64,000 nt of DNA from Lysobacter firmicutimachus (GTDB lineage: Bacteria > Pseudomonadota > Gammaproteobacteria > Xanthomonadales > Xanthomonadaceae), in NCBI RefSeq assembly GCF_037027445.1, contig NZ_JBANDL010000002.1:3162001-3226000 (forward strand), read 5' to 3'. Below the pieces are notes generated by a model. That model was not told where the DNA came from, ran no database searches, and worked only from the letters and a program-made list of their open reading frames with translations. Shown one piece after another: positions 48,311 through 58,656 of this stretch (position 1 is its first letter; each line of letters opens with the position of its first letter). The translations under genes were made by a program, and so were the position numbers.

Positions 48311-51031
48311 ATGAGCGATCCCCGCAGCGCCCAAGCCGATGCCCTGATGGGCGAACTGCAACGCCAGGGCGCCGGGCGGCTGACCATCTTCCTCGGCGCC
48401 GCGCCCGGCGTCGGCAAGACCTATGCCATGCTCGGCCGCGCGCGCGAACTGCAGCGGCGCGGCAGCGACGTCGCGGTCGGCGTGGTCGAGACCCATGGCC
48501 GCGCCGAAACCGCCGCCCTGCTCGACGGCCTGGACCTACTGCCGCGCAAGCGCATCGACTACCAGGGCCGCCCCCTGGAGGAACTCGATCTCGACGCCCT
48601 GCTCGCACGCCGCCCGCAGGTCGCCCTGATCGACGAGCTCGCTCATCGCAACGCGCCCGGCAGCCGCCACGAGCGGCGCTGGCAGGACGTGCTGGAGTTG
48701 CTCGACGCCGGCATCGACGTCTACACCACGGTCAACATCCAGCATCTGGAAAGCCTCAACGACGTCGTCCACCGGATCACCGGCGTGCGCGTCAGCGAGA
48801 CCGTGCCCGATGCGCTGTTCGATCGCCTGCGCGACATCGTCCTGGTCGACCTGCCGCCGCGAGAGCTGATCGAGCGCCTGCAACAGGGCAAGGTCTACGT
48901 GCCCGAACAGGCCGCGCACGCGTTGCAGGCGTTCTTCTCCCCGTCCAACCTCACCGCGCTGCGCGAGCTGGCGATGCAGACCGCCGCCGACCGGGTCGAC
49001 AGCGACCTGCGCGAGGCGCAGACCGCGCGCGGCCTGCCCGGCGTGCCGCTGCGGCGCGCGGTGATGGTGGCGATCGACGGTCTCGGCCAGTCCGAGTACC
49101 TGGTGCGGGTGGCGCGGCGCCTGGCCGAGCGGCGCGATGCGCCCTGGCTGGTAGTCACGGTGGAGACCGGCGGCGCGCCCGACGCACCGCGGCAGAGCGA
49201 GCTCGACCGCGCCTTCGCCCTGGCCCGGCGGCTCGGCGGCGAGGCCGTGGTCCTGCACGGCAACAGCATCGTCGACGCGCTGCTCGATCATGCCGAACGC
49301 GCCGGCGCATCGACGATCGTTTTGGGCCGCACCCGCGAGCGGCCGCTGGCGCGGATGATCAACCGCACCTTGACCCAACAACTGATCCAACGCGGCGCCC
49401 ATTACGAGCTGACCATCGTCAGCACGCCCGAAGCGCGCGCCCGCGCGCGCCGTTCGCTGCGCGACAGCGGCAGCCGTCTGCGCGGCCTGCTCAGCCGCAG
49501 CGACGCCGCGCTGGCGGTGGTCGCGGTCGCCATCGCGACCCTGCTCGCCGGCTTCGCCGAGCGCTGGATCGGCCTGGACGACCTGTCCCTGGTGTTCATC
49601 GTCGCGGTGGTGATGGTGGCCGCGCGCACCCGCATGACCGCGGCGGTGCTCGCCTCGGCGCTGTGCTTCCTCGCCTACAACTTCTTTTTCATCGAACCGC
49701 GCTACACCCTGCTGATCGGGGCCAGCCAGGGCGTGACCACGGTGACCTTGTTCCTGGTCGCCGCCCTGGTCGCCGGGCGGCTGGCGTCCAAGCTGCGAAT
49801 GCAGGTGCTGGCGCTGCGCGCGGCGAATGCGCACGCCACCGAACTGCAGACGCTGGGCCGCGAGCTGGCCACAGCCGCGGACGCGGGCCAGGTGGTACGC
49901 GCCGGCAAGCGCGCGCTCAAACGCTCGCTCGGCGCCGAGGTGTTCGTTTACGTCGGCGCGGCGCCGCTGGCCGGATCGAACCTGCCCGAACTCAGCGACA
50001 AGGACCGCGCCGCCGCCGACTGGGCGCTCAAGCACCGCCAGCCCGCCGGCCGTTACACCGATACCCTGGCCGGCTCGGACTGGTGGCTGTTGCCGCTGAG
50101 CGGCGACGCCGGCGACAAGCCCGCCGCGGGCCTGGTCGGGCTGCGCTTCGCACCCTCGCTGACGCGGCTCGGCCCAGAACAGCGCCGGCTCGCCGAAGCC
50201 ATGACCGACGACATCGCCCAGGCGGTGTTGCGCACGCGCCTGGTCGCCGACCTGGAGGACTCGCGCGTCAGCGGCGAGACCGAACGCCTGCGCTCGGCCC
50301 TGCTGTCCTCGGTCTCGCACGACCTGCGCTCGCCGCTGGCCTCGATCATCGGCGCCGCCAGCAGTCTGGACCACTACGCCGAAGCGATGCCGCGCGAGGA
50401 TCGCCACGCCCTGCTCGACACCATCCGCATCGAAGGCGAGCGGCTGGACCGCTATATCCAGAACCTGCTCGACATGACCCGGCTCGGCCATGGCGGCCTG
50501 GCGCTCAATCGCGACTGGATCGGCGTCGACGAACTGATCGGCTCGGCGGTCTCGCGACTGCAGCGCTACCAGCCGGGCGCGCGCTTCGACATCCGCATCG
50601 AACCCGGCCTCGCACCGATCTGGGTGCATCCGGCGTTGATCGAACAGGCCTTGTTCAACGTATTGGAGAACGCGGTGAAGTTCTCTCCGGACGATGCTCC
50701 GGTGACGGTGGACGCGCGCTGCGTCGACGGCGAGCCCGATGGTCCGGAACGCGTGCTGCGGATCGATGTCGCCGACCGCGGCCCGGGCATACCCGAGGAC
50801 GAGCGGGCACGGATTTTCGACATGTTCTACAGCGTCGAGCGCGGCGACCGCGGCCGCCAGGGCACCGGTCTGGGGCTGGCGATCTGCCAGGGCATGATCG
50901 GCGCCCACGGCGGCAGCGTGGTGGCCTTGCCCGGCCAGCCCGACGCCCCGGGTCGCCGCGGCACCACGATCCGCATTACCCTGCCGCCCATCGAACCCGA
51001 ACCCAAGGCCGACGCCGCCCCCGCGCCATGA
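48311..51031 (+). CDS. kdpD: sensor histidine kinase KdpD
   Basis: KdpD senses K+ limitation and osmotic stress and phosphorylates KdpE. The 906-residue protein has the N-terminal KdpD domain with IFLGAAPGVGKTYAMLGRA (Walker A) and ALIDELAHRN (Walker B), about 20-230. A universal-stress-like domain (about 250-380), the DUF4118 four-helix membrane block (about 400-500, AYNFFFIEPRYTL) and a GAF-like region follow. The kinase core has SSVSHDLRSPLASIIG (phospho-His), NVLENAVKFS and GTGLGLAICQGMIGAHGG. The start at 48311 (MSDPRSAQAD) is chosen over in-frame extensions into the repeat region. Its stop overlaps kdpE (ATGA). Confidence 0.95.
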   Translation: MSDPRSAQADALMGELQRQGAGRLTIFLGAAPGVGKTYAMLGRARELQRRGSDVAVGVVETHGRAETAALLDGLDLLPRKRIDYQGRPLEELDLDALLARRPQVALIDELAHRNAPGSRHERRWQDVLELLDAGIDVYTTVNIQHLESLNDVVHRITGVRVSETVPDALFDRLRDIVLVDLPPRELIERLQQGKVYVPEQAAHALQAFFSPSNLTALRELAMQTAADRVDSDLREAQTARGLPGVPLRRAVMVAIDGLGQSEYLVRVARRLAERRDAPWLVVTVETGGAPDAPRQSELDRAFALARRLGGEAVVLHGNSIVDALLDHAERAGASTIVLGRTRERPLARMINRTLTQQLIQRGAHYELTIVSTPEARARARRSLRDSGSRLRGLLSRSDAALAVVAVAIATLLAGFAERWIGLDDLSLVFIVAVVMVAARTRMTAAVLASALCFLAYNFFFIEPRYTLLIGASQGVTTVTLFLVAALVAGRLASKLRMQVLALRAANAHATELQTLGRELATAADAGQVVRAGKRALKRSLGAEVFVYVGAAPLAGSNLPELSDKDRAAADWALKHRQPAGRYTDTLAGSDWWLLPLSGDAGDKPAAGLVGLRFAPSLTRLGPEQRRLAEAMTDDIAQAVLRTRLVADLEDSRVSGETERLRSALLSSVSHDLRSPLASIIGAASSLDHYAEAMPREDRHALLDTIRIEGERLDRYIQNLLDMTRLGHGGLALNRDWIGVDELIGSAVSRLQRYQPGARFDIRIEPGLAPIWVHPALIEQALFNVLENAVKFSPDDAPVTVDARCVDGEPDGPERVLRIDVADRGPGIPEDERARIFDMFYSVERGDRGRQGTGLGLAICQGMIGAHGGSVVALPGQPDAPGRRGTTIRITLPPIEPEPKADAAPAP

Positions 51032-51747
51032 CCGAGGACCACGCCGCCCCCGCCTCCGCCGCACCCGCGCGCGTGCTGGTGATCGACGACGAACCGCAGA
51101 TCCGCAAGTTCCTCGACATCGCCCTGCGCGCGCAAGGCTATGCGGTGGAGTCGGCGGACAGCGGCAATGCCGGCCTGGAACGCCTGGCCACGCGCGGCGC
51201 CGACCTGGTGATCCTCGACCTGGGCTTGCCCGACCGCGACGGCCATGACGTGCTGCGCGAACTGCGCCAATGGTCGGGCGTGCCGGTGATCCTGCTGACC
51301 GTGCGCTCCAGCGAGGCCGAAAAAGTCGCCGCGCTCGATGGCGGCGCCAACGACTACGTGACCAAGCCGTTCGGCGTGCAGGAGCTGATGGCGCGCGTGC
51401 GCGCCCTGCTGCGCGCACACGGCCCGCAAGGCGAGACCTTGCCGGTGTTCGACGACGGCCGCCTGCGCATCGACCTGGCCCGGCGCGAAGTGCAACTGCA
51501 CGGCGAACCGCTGGCGCTGGCGCGCAAGGAATACGCCCTGCTGGCGCTACTGTTCCAGCATGCCGGGCGCGTGGTCACCCAGCCGCAGCTGCTGCGCGAG
51601 CTGTGGGGGCCGACGCACCAGGAAGACACCCACTACCTGCGCATCCTGGTCGGCAAGCTGCGACACAAACTCGGCGACGACGCCGCCGCGCCGCGCTACA
51701 TCGCCACCGAACCCGGCGTCGGCCTGCGCTTCATCGACAAGCGTTGA
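51028..51747 (+). CDS. kdpE: response regulator KdpE
   Basis: KdpE is the OmpR-type activator of the kdp operon. The 239-residue protein has a receiver domain (about 14-130: VLVIDDEPQIRKFLD, phospho-acceptor Asp in LVILDLGLPDRDG, LTVRSS, NDYVTKPFG) and a winged-helix DNA-binding domain (about 140-236: LARKEYALLALLFQHAGRVVTQPQLLRELWG, DTHYLRILVGKLRHKLG, EPGVGLRFID). It overlaps kdpD by 4 bp, so both are made together. Confidence 0.96.
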   Translation: MTEDHAAPASAAPARVLVIDDEPQIRKFLDIALRAQGYAVESADSGNAGLERLATRGADLVILDLGLPDRDGHDVLRELRQWSGVPVILLTVRSSEAEKVAALDGGANDYVTKPFGVQELMARVRALLRAHGPQGETLPVFDDGRLRIDLARREVQLHGEPLALARKEYALLALLFQHAGRVVTQPQLLRELWGPTHQEDTHYLRILVGKLRHKLGDDAAAPRYIATEPGVGLRFIDKR

Positions 51748-51775
51748 GCCCTGCCGACGCGGCGGCGTCGCCCTT

Positions 51776-51930
51776 GTAGGAGCCGCGCAAGCCGCGACAG
51801 CCGCAGCGACGATCGGAAGCGATGCGGCCGAAACCCGGGAGCCGGATGGCGTCCCGATGCCGGCGCCGCTTGGCCGGATATCGGACAGAACGGCTGCGCT
51901 GCGCGTCGTCGCGGCTTACGCCGCTCCTAC
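51776..51930. repeat. pair of inverted GTAG-type REPs after kdpE
   Basis: GTAGGAGCCGCGCAAGCCGCGAC (51776-51798) and the inverted GTCGCGGCTTACGCCGCTCCTAC (51908-51930) flank about 110 bp. No gene is seen between the kdpE stop and the tRNA region, and the pair may serve as the end of the kdp transcript. Confidence 0.7.
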
Positions 51931-52078
51931 AGGAGATTCGGATGCGCTGGCTGCGCGTGGCCGCAGGGCGGCGTGCGCTGCATGCGTTTGCCGATTCTGG
52001 CGCAAGCGTCTTCGCTGCGCGCATAAGCGCGAATGGCGTGCGCTGTGCGCATGCCCAGGCCTGCGTGCGACGCGCGGG

Positions 52079-52114
52079 CAAAGAAAAACCCGGCAATCTT
52101 GCGATTGCCGGGTT
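52079..52114 (-). terminator. terminator of the distal tRNA-Arg
   Basis: AACCCGGCAATC and GATTGCCGGGTT form a 12-bp stem around TTGC; on the minus strand TTTTTCTTTG follows. Confidence 0.85.
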
Positions 52115-52123
52115 CGAAAAAAG

Positions 52124-52200
52124 TGGCGCGCCCGGAAGGATTCGAACCTCCGACCCCCAAGTTCGTAGCCTGGTGCTCTATCCAGCTGAGCTACGGGCGC
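52124..52200 (-). tRNA. tRNA-Arg (anticodon ACG), copy 1
   Basis: The 77-nt gene has acceptor GCGCCCG paired with CGGGCGC, D arm GCTCAGCTGGATAGAGC, anticodon loop CTACGAA (ACG, read as inosine at 34), a 5-nt variable loop, T arm GGAGGTTCGAATCCTTC and an encoded GCCA end. It reads CGU/CGC/CGA, major Arg codons here. It is identical over the tRNA to the copy at 53026. Confidence 0.96.
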
Positions 52201-52296
52201 CCAAGGCGAAGAATTATGCCGTGTAATTCACGCGACGGGAAGTCTCTGCGCGGCATGGCGGGCATGTCGCGCATCGACGTCATGCGTATCGCCGAT

Positions 52297-52354
52297 GCCC
52301 CGCACCTCAGGCACAGACAAGCCCCGCACCTCAGGCGCAGACAAGCCCCGCATC
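52297..52354. repeat. 24-bp tandem repeat, about 2.4 copies
   Basis: GCCCCGCACCTCAGGCACAG plus ACAA (52297-52320) is repeated with one change (GCGCAG) at 52321-52344, and a partial third copy follows. It lies in the gap between the two tRNA-Arg genes; no gene is seen from 52201 to 53025. Confidence 0.75.
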
Positions 52355-52539
52355 GGCGCAGCATCGCGCCGCCGCACGAAGTGCAGCCCATGAGGACGGT
52401 ACGAGCCTGGCGCTATCGTGGCGGCGCGCACGCGTTCGGTTCGAAGTCTGGGCAAACGGCATGGTGGACGCGGCGCCTTGCGGTTGCGCGGGCTTCGGGC
52501 GCATCGCTTTCGAATTCCGCACGAGCCGACGCCAAAAAG

Positions 52540-52790
52540 TTCGTTCGGTTATCGGGGCTGCGGACAGAACGTTTTTTGCGCGCGCCTCTGCGGTGGGTCG
52601 CAGCTTGCGCCGCTCCTACCCTGTTCTTCGTGCGGCGATGAGGTGCGGCGGCGCTCGGCGATCGCGGTTGGGGCTGGTTGCGCGCAGGCCGACGCCGAGA
52701 AATCATCCGGCTATCGGGGCTGCGGACAGAACGCTTGCGGGCGCTGCTACGGTGGGTCGGGGCTTGCGCCGCTCCTGCCAGGGCGGCTGG
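52540..52790. repeat. two diverged copies of a REP-containing segment
   Basis: About 70 bp at 52550-52620 recur at 52708-52785. Both contain TATCGGGGCTGCGGACAGAA, then CGGTGGGTCG and a degenerate REP (GCTTGCGCCGCTCCT). Together with the duplicated tRNA-Arg this points to local duplication followed by drift. Confidence 0.6.
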
Positions 52791-52981
52791 CCGCGTCGGG
52801 CACGATCAGCGAGGCAAATCCAGTCCGTCCGATGGGTCGTCGGTACGAAACGGCCTCGGGGCCGGCCAGTACCGCCCCGATTGGAAAGCAGGCGGATTGC
52901 AGCAATCCGAGCCGGCCGGGTACGCCGAAACGATGCGGCTTGTGTGCCGGGATGCGGCTCGTCTGCCGGAAGGAAAGCGGA

Positions 52982-53017
52982 CAAAGAAAAAGCCGGCGAT
53001 CTTGCGATTGCCGGCTT
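52982..53017 (-). terminator. terminator of the proximal tRNA-Arg
   Basis: AAGCCGGCGATC and GATTGCCGGCTT form a 12-bp stem (one G-T) around TTGC; on the minus strand TTTTTCTTTG follows. Loop and position match the terminator of copy 1. Confidence 0.85.
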
Positions 53018-53025
53018 CTTGATAA

Positions 53026-53102
53026 TGGCGCGCCCGGAAGGATTCGAACCTCCGACCCCCAAGTTCGTAGCCTGGTGCTCTATCCAGCTGAGCTACGGGC
53101 GC
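53026..53102 (-). tRNA. tRNA-Arg (anticodon ACG), copy 2
   Basis: The same 77-nt sequence as 52124-52200, with CCA encoded and anticodon ACG. It lies 125 bp downstream of tRNA-Ser on the same strand and has its own terminator. The two copies differ only in their flanks. Confidence 0.96.
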
Positions 53103-53227
53103 TTAGTTGAAAAATTATGACGAACGAACCGCTTTCCGTCAATACCTTTCGAACCGTTTGCCGACCCGACCGTGTCGCACGGGATGGATCGGCAAAATAA
53201 AGCCGCCGGAGGCGGCTTCGGTACAAC

Positions 53228-53320
53228 TGGCGGAGAGTGAGGGATTCGAACCCTCGATAGAGCTTTTGACCCTATACTCCCTTAGCAGGGGAGCCCCTTC
53301 AGCCTCTCGGGCAACTCTCC
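53228..53320 (-). tRNA. tRNA-Ser (anticodon GCT)
   Basis: The 93-nt class II tRNA has acceptor GGAGAGT paired with ACTCTCC, G73 and encoded CCA. The anticodon stem-loop has loop CTGCTAA (GCT), and a long variable arm (TATAGGGTCAAAAGCTCTA) is typical of tRNA-Ser. The T arm is GAGGGTTCGAATCCCTC. It reads AGC/AGU. It lies 75 bp beyond the csrA stop; csrA followed by tRNA-Ser is frequent in gammaproteobacteria. Confidence 0.96.
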
Positions 53321-53395
53321 GCATCGATGAAGCAATGCGGGCGGGAAGCATAACGGCTCACCCAGTCCGCGGCAATGTCTCGCGACGATTTTTTT

Positions 53396-53599
53396 TTAAC
53401 CGCCGCTGTTTTTGCCCGAATCGTCCGACGCGTCCTCGCCGCGCTGAATGCGCTGATAGATTTCCTCGCGATGGACCGCGACATCTTTGGGTGCGGTAAT
53501 ACCGATGCGCACCTGGTTACCCTTGACGCCGAGCACGGTGACCGTCACCGAGTCGCCGATCATCAAGGTTTCGCCGACGCGACGCGTCAGGATCAGCAT
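53396..53599 (-). CDS. csrA: carbon storage regulator CsrA (RsmA), RNA-binding translational regulator
   Basis: CsrA is a dimeric post-transcriptional regulator that binds GGA motifs in mRNA leaders and is titrated by sponge RNAs. The 67-residue protein has the full core [34 protein letters not shown], the helical end [13 protein letters not shown], and a short Glu/Asp/Ser/Gly tail. R44 of the RNA-binding edge (VAVHREE) is present. AGGAGGTTTTCA is a near-perfect ribosome binding site. It lies 144 bp after alaS, the usual gammaproteobacterial order. Confidence 0.98.
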   Translation of the reverse strand: MLILTRRVGETLMIGDSVTVTVLGVKGNQVRIGITAPKDVAVHREEIYQRIQRGEDASDDSGKNSGG

Positions 53600-53743
53600 T
53601 GAAAACCTCCTCGAGCCGGCACCGCGGTGCCGGCGTTGGCATTCTTTTCCACTAGGACGAATGCTTCAATTTGTACACAAACGTGAACCATATTAGCGAC
53701 CGGCCAAACATGGTCGCAAGCGATAGGGATCACTGTTCGCCGT

Positions 53744-56377
53744 TCAGACAAGCCTACTCTCAACCCAATGCGCGACGCCCGCAAGAGCCGTCGACAAAGC
53801 CGGGCCGTCGTCGCCGCCGCCCTGCGCCATGTCGGGGCGTCCGCCGCCTTTACCGTTGATCTGACTGGCCACGTGCGAGAGGAGTTCCCCCGCCTTGACC
53901 TTGCCAGACGCGCTTCCGTTCACACCGGCGACCAAAGCCGCCTTACCGTCGCTGGCTCCCGCCAGCACGATCACCGCGTCGCCAAGCTGCTGCTTGAGGC
54001 GATCGACCGCCTCGCGCAACGCCTTGGCGTCGAAACCTTCCAACCGGGTCGCCACGACCCGGACTCCGCCGATCTCGGTCGCCGAAGCGGCCAGGTCCGC
54101 GGCGGCGCCGGAGGCGGCCTTGGCCTTGATCGCTTCGAGTTCGCGCTCGAGCTTCTTCTGCCGGTCGAGCAGCGCGCGCAGCTTGTCGGCCACGTCGGCG
54201 GCGTTGCCGCCGAGCAGGCGCGCAGCCTGCTCCAGGCGACGCTCTTCCTCGGCGACGTAGTCCAGCGCGCCCTGCCCGGTCACCGCCTCGATCCGGCGCA
54301 CGCCGGCCTGGACGCCGCCTTCGGAAACGATCTTGAACAAACCGATATCGCCGGTGCGCGACACGTGAGTGCCGCCGCACAGTTCGGTCGACGCCTCGCC
54401 CATGCGCAGCACGCGCACGTTGTCGCCGTACTTCTCGCCGAACAGCGCCATCGCGCCGAAATCCAGGGCTTCCTGCATGCCCATGTGATGCACTTCGGCT
54501 GCGTAGTTGCGGCGCACGTCGGCGTTGACCTGGCGCTCGAGCTCGGCGAGCTCGGCATCGCTCAACGGGTTGAAGTGCGAGAAGTCGAAGCGCAGGCGAT
54601 CCGGAGCGACCAACGAGCCCTTCTGGGTCACGTGTTCGCCGAGCAGGCGACGCAGGGCCGCATGCAGCAGGTGGGTCGCCGAATGGTTGAGCACGGTCGC
54701 GGCGCGGCGCGCCGGGTCGACCGCGCCGAGCACGCGGTCGCCGACCTTGAGGCTGCCGGCGGTCAGGCGACCGACGTGGCCGTGGAACTGGCCGGCGAAC
54801 TTCTGGGTGTCTTCGACCGCGAAACGGGTGCCGGCTTCGTCGAGCTCGCCGGTGTCGCCGACCTGGCCGCCGCTTTCGGCGTAGAACGGGGTGCGGTCGA
54901 GAATCACCGCGCCCTCGTCGCCGATGCGCAGCTCGTCGACGGCCACGCCGTCGCGGATCAACGCCACGACCTGCAGGCCGCCTTCGGTGAGACGGTCGTA
55001 ACCCAGGAACTCGGTCGGCGCCAGGCGCGCGGCGACTTCGGCCGGCATCGCGGTCTTGTTGCCGAACTTGCCGGATTGGCGCGCGATCTCGCGCTGCTTC
55101 TCCATTTCGACTTCGAAGCCGGCCATGTCGACGCTCAAGCCGCGCTCGCGCGCGATGTCGCCGGTCAGGTCGGCCGGGAAGCCGTAGGTGTCGTAGAGCT
55201 TGAACGCGTCGGCGCCGGCGATGACGCCCTGCGAGCGCGCGGCGATTTCGTCGAAGATGCGCATGCCCGAGTCGAGCGTCGCGGCGAAGCGCTCTTCTTC
55301 GGCGGCCAGCGCCGCGGCGACGAAGTCGGCCTTGGCGGTCAGCTCGGGATAGGCGTCGCCCATCACCTCGACCAGGGCCGGAACCAGCTTGTGGAAGAAG
55401 GTGCCCTTCTGGCCCAGCATCCAGCCATGGCGCAGAGCGCGGCGGATGATCCGGCGCAGCACATAGCCGCGGCCGTCGTTGGACGGCAGCACGCCGTCGA
55501 CGATCAGGAAGGAGCAGGCGCGGATGTGATCGGCGATCACCCGCAGCGACTTGTTCTCCAGATCGGCGGTGCCGGTGGCCTGGGCCGCGGACGCGATCAA
55601 ATGGCGGAACAGGTCGATTTCGTAGTTGCCGTGCACACCCTGCAGCACCGCCGCCAGACGCTCCAGGCCCATGCCGGTGTCGACGCAGGGCGCCGGCAGC
55701 GGTACCAGGCTGCCGTCGGGCTGGCGGTCGAACTGCATGAACACCAGGTTCCAGATCTCGATGTAGCGGTCGCCGTCCTCGTCCGGCGAGCCCGGAGGGC
55801 CGCCGGCGATGTGCGCGCCGTGGTCGTAGAAGATCTCGGTGCAGGGGCCGCAGGGACCGGTATCGGCCATCTGCCAGAAATTGTCGGAGGCGAACGGCGC
55901 GCCCTTGTTGTCGCCGATCCGGACGATGCGCTCGGCCGGGATGCCGATCTTCTTGTTCCAGATCTCGTAGGCTTCGTCGTCGGTCTGGTAGACCGTGACC
56001 AGCAGGCGCTCGGCCGGCAGCTTCCACACGCCGGTCAGCAGCTCCCAGGCCCAGACGATGGCGTCTTCCTTGAAGTAGTCGCCGAACGACCAGTTGCCGA
56101 GCATCTCGAAGAAGGTGTGGTGGCGCGCGGTGTAGCCGACCTGATCGAGATCGTTGTGCTTGCCGCCGGCACGCAGGCAGCGCTGCACGTCGGCCGCGCG
56201 CACGTAGCCCGGCTTCTCGCTGCCGAGGAACACGTTCTTGAACTGGACCATGCCCGAGTTGGTGAACAGCAAGGTCGGATCGTTGGCCGGCACGAGCGGC
56301 GCCGACGGCACGATGGTGTGGCCCTTGCCCCGAAAGAACTCGAGGAAATCGCTGCGGATTTCAGTGGTGGTCTTCAT
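53744..56377 (-). CDS. alaS: alanyl-tRNA synthetase
   Basis: This class II synthetase (877 residues) charges tRNA-Ala and edits mischarged products. The start [20 protein letters not shown] is canonical. Motifs: [58 protein letters not shown] and [18 protein letters not shown]. The editing domain has the zinc site [12 protein letters not shown] and [17 protein letters not shown], and the C-Ala domain ends with [11 protein letters not shown]. The start is at 56377; an in-frame ATG at 56461 adds residues foreign to the family. Confidence 0.97.
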   Translation of the reverse strand: MKTTTEIRSDFLEFFRGKGHTIVPSAPLVPANDPTLLFTNSGMVQFKNVFLGSEKPGYVRAADVQRCLRAGGKHNDLDQVGYTARHHTFFEMLGNWSFGDYFKEDAIVWAWELLTGVWKLPAERLLVTVYQTDDEAYEIWNKKIGIPAERIVRIGDNKGAPFASDNFWQMADTGPCGPCTEIFYDHGAHIAGGPPGSPDEDGDRYIEIWNLVFMQFDRQPDGSLVPLPAPCVDTGMGLERLAAVLQGVHGNYEIDLFRHLIASAAQATGTADLENKSLRVIADHIRACSFLIVDGVLPSNDGRGYVLRRIIRRALRHGWMLGQKGTFFHKLVPALVEVMGDAYPELTAKADFVAAALAAEEERFAATLDSGMRIFDEIAARSQGVIAGADAFKLYDTYGFPADLTGDIARERGLSVDMAGFEVEMEKQREIARQSGKFGNKTAMPAEVAARLAPTEFLGYDRLTEGGLQVVALIRDGVAVDELRIGDEGAVILDRTPFYAESGGQVGDTGELDEAGTRFAVEDTQKFAGQFHGHVGRLTAGSLKVGDRVLGAVDPARRAATVLNHSATHLLHAALRRLLGEHVTQKGSLVAPDRLRFDFSHFNPLSDAELAELERQVNADVRRNYAAEVHHMGMQEALDFGAMALFGEKYGDNVRVLRMGEASTELCGGTHVSRTGDIGLFKIVSEGGVQAGVRRIEAVTGQGALDYVAEEERRLEQAARLLGGNAADVADKLRALLDRQKKLERELEAIKAKAASGAAADLAASATEIGGVRVVATRLEGFDAKALREAVDRLKQQLGDAVIVLAGASDGKAALVAGVNGSASGKVKAGELLSHVASQINGKGGGRPDMAQGGGDDGPALSTALAGVAHWVESRLV

Positions 56378-56541
56378 GCCTGGGATAATCGCCTGGTCGG
56401 GAGCGCGGCGCTCGACCGAACCCATGCCACCGTCTATGGGGGCATCGACTGGAACAGGCAACCCGGGGACCCGAAAGCCGGTAAGCCTAGCAGGCCGAGG
56501 GCCCTAATGCGCAAGGGTTCGACACAAAAGTCTCCGGACGT

Positions 56542-57570
56542 TCAGTCCGGGTCCCGGGAACGATTCGCATTCCGCGCGGTTTCGCCGTCGAAGCCCCGCC
56601 GCAGCAGCAGATCGGCGGCCTTGCGGCGCAGCTTGGGGTCGGCCGCATGGTCCTCGCCGAAGCGGCGCCGGACCAGGTCGCGGGCGTTCTCGGCCCAGTC
56701 GCCCTCGTAGCCGGCCAGGGCGGCGGCGACGGCGTCGGCGGGCAGGCCGTGCATGGCCAGCTCGGCCCGAATATGCAGCGGCCCGTAGCCGTTGCCGGCG
56801 CGGCTGCGGACCAGGCTTTCGGCGAAGCGCTCGTCGTTCTGCCAGCCGGCTTCGGCGAGGCGGTCGACCGCCTCTTCGACCTCGCCCGCGTCCAGGCCGC
56901 GCGAGGTCAGTTTGCGGGTCAGCTCGCGCCGCGAATGCTCGCGCCGGGTCAGCAGGCCCAGAGCGCGCTGGGTCGGGCTTTGCTCGCGGCTGCCGCGGCG
57001 CCGGCCACGTGCCGTCGCGGCATCCTCGGGATCGAACAGGCCGGTGGGCGGCGCCGCAGCGGGATCTTCGAACTCCGGGGCGGGCGCCGAATCCGGAGCG
57101 GGCTCCGCATCGGAACCGGATCGAAGCCAGGCGGCCTGGCTCTCGTCGGGATCGAGGCCGGGGACGCCCGCGCAGCCCACACCCCGACGCCCGGCGCCAC
57201 CGCCAAGCCGCGAGCGGACATGCGACAGCTCCTCGTCGCCCTGCCCGTCCGCATCGGCACGACGCGACGACGGCACCGAGCGCGGTTCCATGCTCCCCCG
57301 GCGGGTCGCCGTTTCCGGATCCAGCCCTCCGGGGGCATCGACGCGTTCGCCTGGGGCGTCGCGTTCGTCAGAGACGCGGGGCGTCGTCGGTCGCGCGCCG
57401 GCACGCTCGCTGGCGACGCGAGCGGCGCGACCGGCCTCGATCGCTCGAATCCGCGCACGCAGCGCTTCGCGCTGCCTGGCCGCAGCCGAGCCGGCCGGCA
57501 GGTCGCCCTGCCCGGCCGCCCGATCGTCGTTGCGGCCACGGCCGCCGGAAGAGTTCCGATCCGCCGTCAT
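56542..57570 (-). CDS. recX: RecX family regulator with a long N-terminal extension
   Basis: RecX modulates RecA filaments. The C-terminal 150 residues (about 192-342) are a normal Rec[62 protein letters not shown] and [16 protein letters not shown], three tandem three-helix repeats. The first 190 residues are Arg/Ala/Asp/Pro-rich, low in complexity and probably disordered; family members usually have 0-50 residues here. The ATG at 57570 is 21 bp after recA, which supports the long form, but an internal start near the RecX domain cannot be excluded. The order recA-recX-alaS is standard. Confidence 0.85.
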   Translation of the reverse strand: MTADRNSSGGRGRNDDRAAGQGDLPAGSAAARQREALRARIRAIEAGRAARVASERAGARPTTPRVSDERDAPGERVDAPGGLDPETATRRGSMEPRSVPSSRRADADGQGDEELSHVRSRLGGGAGRRGVGCAGVPGLDPDESQAAWLRSGSDAEPAPDSAPAPEFEDPAAAPPTGLFDPEDAATARGRRRGSREQSPTQRALGLLTRREHSRRELTRKLTSRGLDAGEVEEAVDRLAEAGWQNDERFAESLVRSRAGNGYGPLHIRAELAMHGLPADAVAAALAGYEGDWAENARDLVRRRFGEDHAADPKLRRKAADLLLRRGFDGETARNANRSRDPD

Positions 57571-57591
57571 CGCTGCGAACGCTCAGCCCGC

Positions 57592-58617
57592 TCAGCCCTC
57601 GTCTTCATCGCCGCGCGGCGCTTCGCCGGGGACGTACTTCTCGCGCAGCGCCGTTTCCAGGCGCGCGGCCATCTCGGGGTTTTCCTTGAGGTACTGGCGG
57701 GCGTTCTCCTTGCCCTGGCCGATGCGCTCGCCGTCGCAGCTGTACCAGGCGCCGGACTTCTCGACCAGCTTGGCCTCCACGCCCATGTCGATCAGCTCGC
57801 CTTCGCGTGAGATGCCCTCGCCGTAGAGGATCTCGGTGACGATCTGCTTGAACGGCGGTGCCAGCTTGTTCTTGACCACCTTGATCTTGGTCTGGTTGCC
57901 GATGATCTCGTCGCCCTTCTTGATCGAGCCGATGCGGCGGATGTCCAGGCGCACCGAGGCATAGAACTTCAGCGCATTGCCGCCGGTGGTGGTTTCCGGG
58001 CTCTGGCCCGGCATCATCACGCCGATCTTCATGCGCAGCTGATTGATGAAGATCACCAGCACATTGGAGCGCTTGATGTTGCCGGTCAGCTTGCGCAGCG
58101 CCTGGCTCATCAGGCGGGCCTGCAGGCCCGGCAGCTGGTCGCCCATTTCGCCTTCGATTTCGGCCTTCGGGGTCAGCGCGGCGACCGAGTCGACCACGAC
58201 CATGTCGACCGCGGCCGAGCGCACCAGCATGTCGGCGATTTCCAGCGCCTGTTCGCCGGTATCGGGCTGCGAAACCAGCAAGTCGTCGATGTTGACGCCG
58301 AGCTTGCCGGCGTAGATCGGGTCGAGCGCGTGCTCGGCGTCGATGAAGGCGGCGGTGCCGCCGTTCTTCTGGCACTCGGCGATGGCCTGCAGGGTCAAGG
58401 TGGTCTTGCCCGAAGACTCCGGCCCGTAGATCTCGACCACGCGGCCCTTGGGCAGGCCGCCGATGCCGAGCGCGATGTCGAGCATCAGCGAACCGGTGCC
58501 GACGACCTCGGCGGCCTCGACCGCGCGGTCGCCCATGCGCATCACCGAGCCCTTGCCGAACTGCTTCTCGATCTGGCCCAGGGCGGCCGCAAGCGCGCGC
58601 TTCTTGTTCTCGTCCAT
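57592..58617 (-). CDS. recA: recombinase RecA
   Basis: RecA forms filaments on ssDNA, drives homologous recombination and triggers LexA self-cleavage. The 341-residue protein begins [29 protein letters not shown]. It has Walker [15 protein letters not shown], the catalytic Glu in [12 protein letters not shown], Walker [16 protein letters not shown], loop L1 [20 protein letters not shown] and loop L2 [34 protein letters not shown]. The C-terminus is acidic ([11 protein letters not shown]). It is 267 bp downstream of lexA; no LexA box with the TTAGN6TACTA pattern was found directly in front of it. Confidence 0.98.
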   Translation of the reverse strand: MDENKKRALAAALGQIEKQFGKGSVMRMGDRAVEAAEVVGTGSLMLDIALGIGGLPKGRVVEIYGPESSGKTTLTLQAIAECQKNGGTAAFIDAEHALDPIYAGKLGVNIDDLLVSQPDTGEQALEIADMLVRSAAVDMVVVDSVAALTPKAEIEGEMGDQLPGLQARLMSQALRKLTGNIKRSNVLVIFINQLRMKIGVMMPGQSPETTTGGNALKFYASVRLDIRRIGSIKKGDEIIGNQTKIKVVKNKLAPPFKQIVTEILYGEGISREGELIDMGVEAKLVEKSGAWYSCDGERIGQGKENARQYLKENPEMAARLETALREKYVPGEAPRGDEDEG

Positions 58618-58656
58618 CGTGGTGTCCTTGCTAAGTCTTGTCGTGGTGGGGGTACG

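Noticed and set aside
52418..53120. Frames of 200-230 codons across the tRNA-Arg region
   Set aside because: They run through tRNA genes and REP copies. The repeated ends APGRIRTSDPQVRSLVLYPAELRA are translated tRNA-Arg.
53375..53602. Plus-strand frame over csrA
   Set aside because: Antisense to csrA, which has a near-perfect ribosome binding site and a full family sequence.
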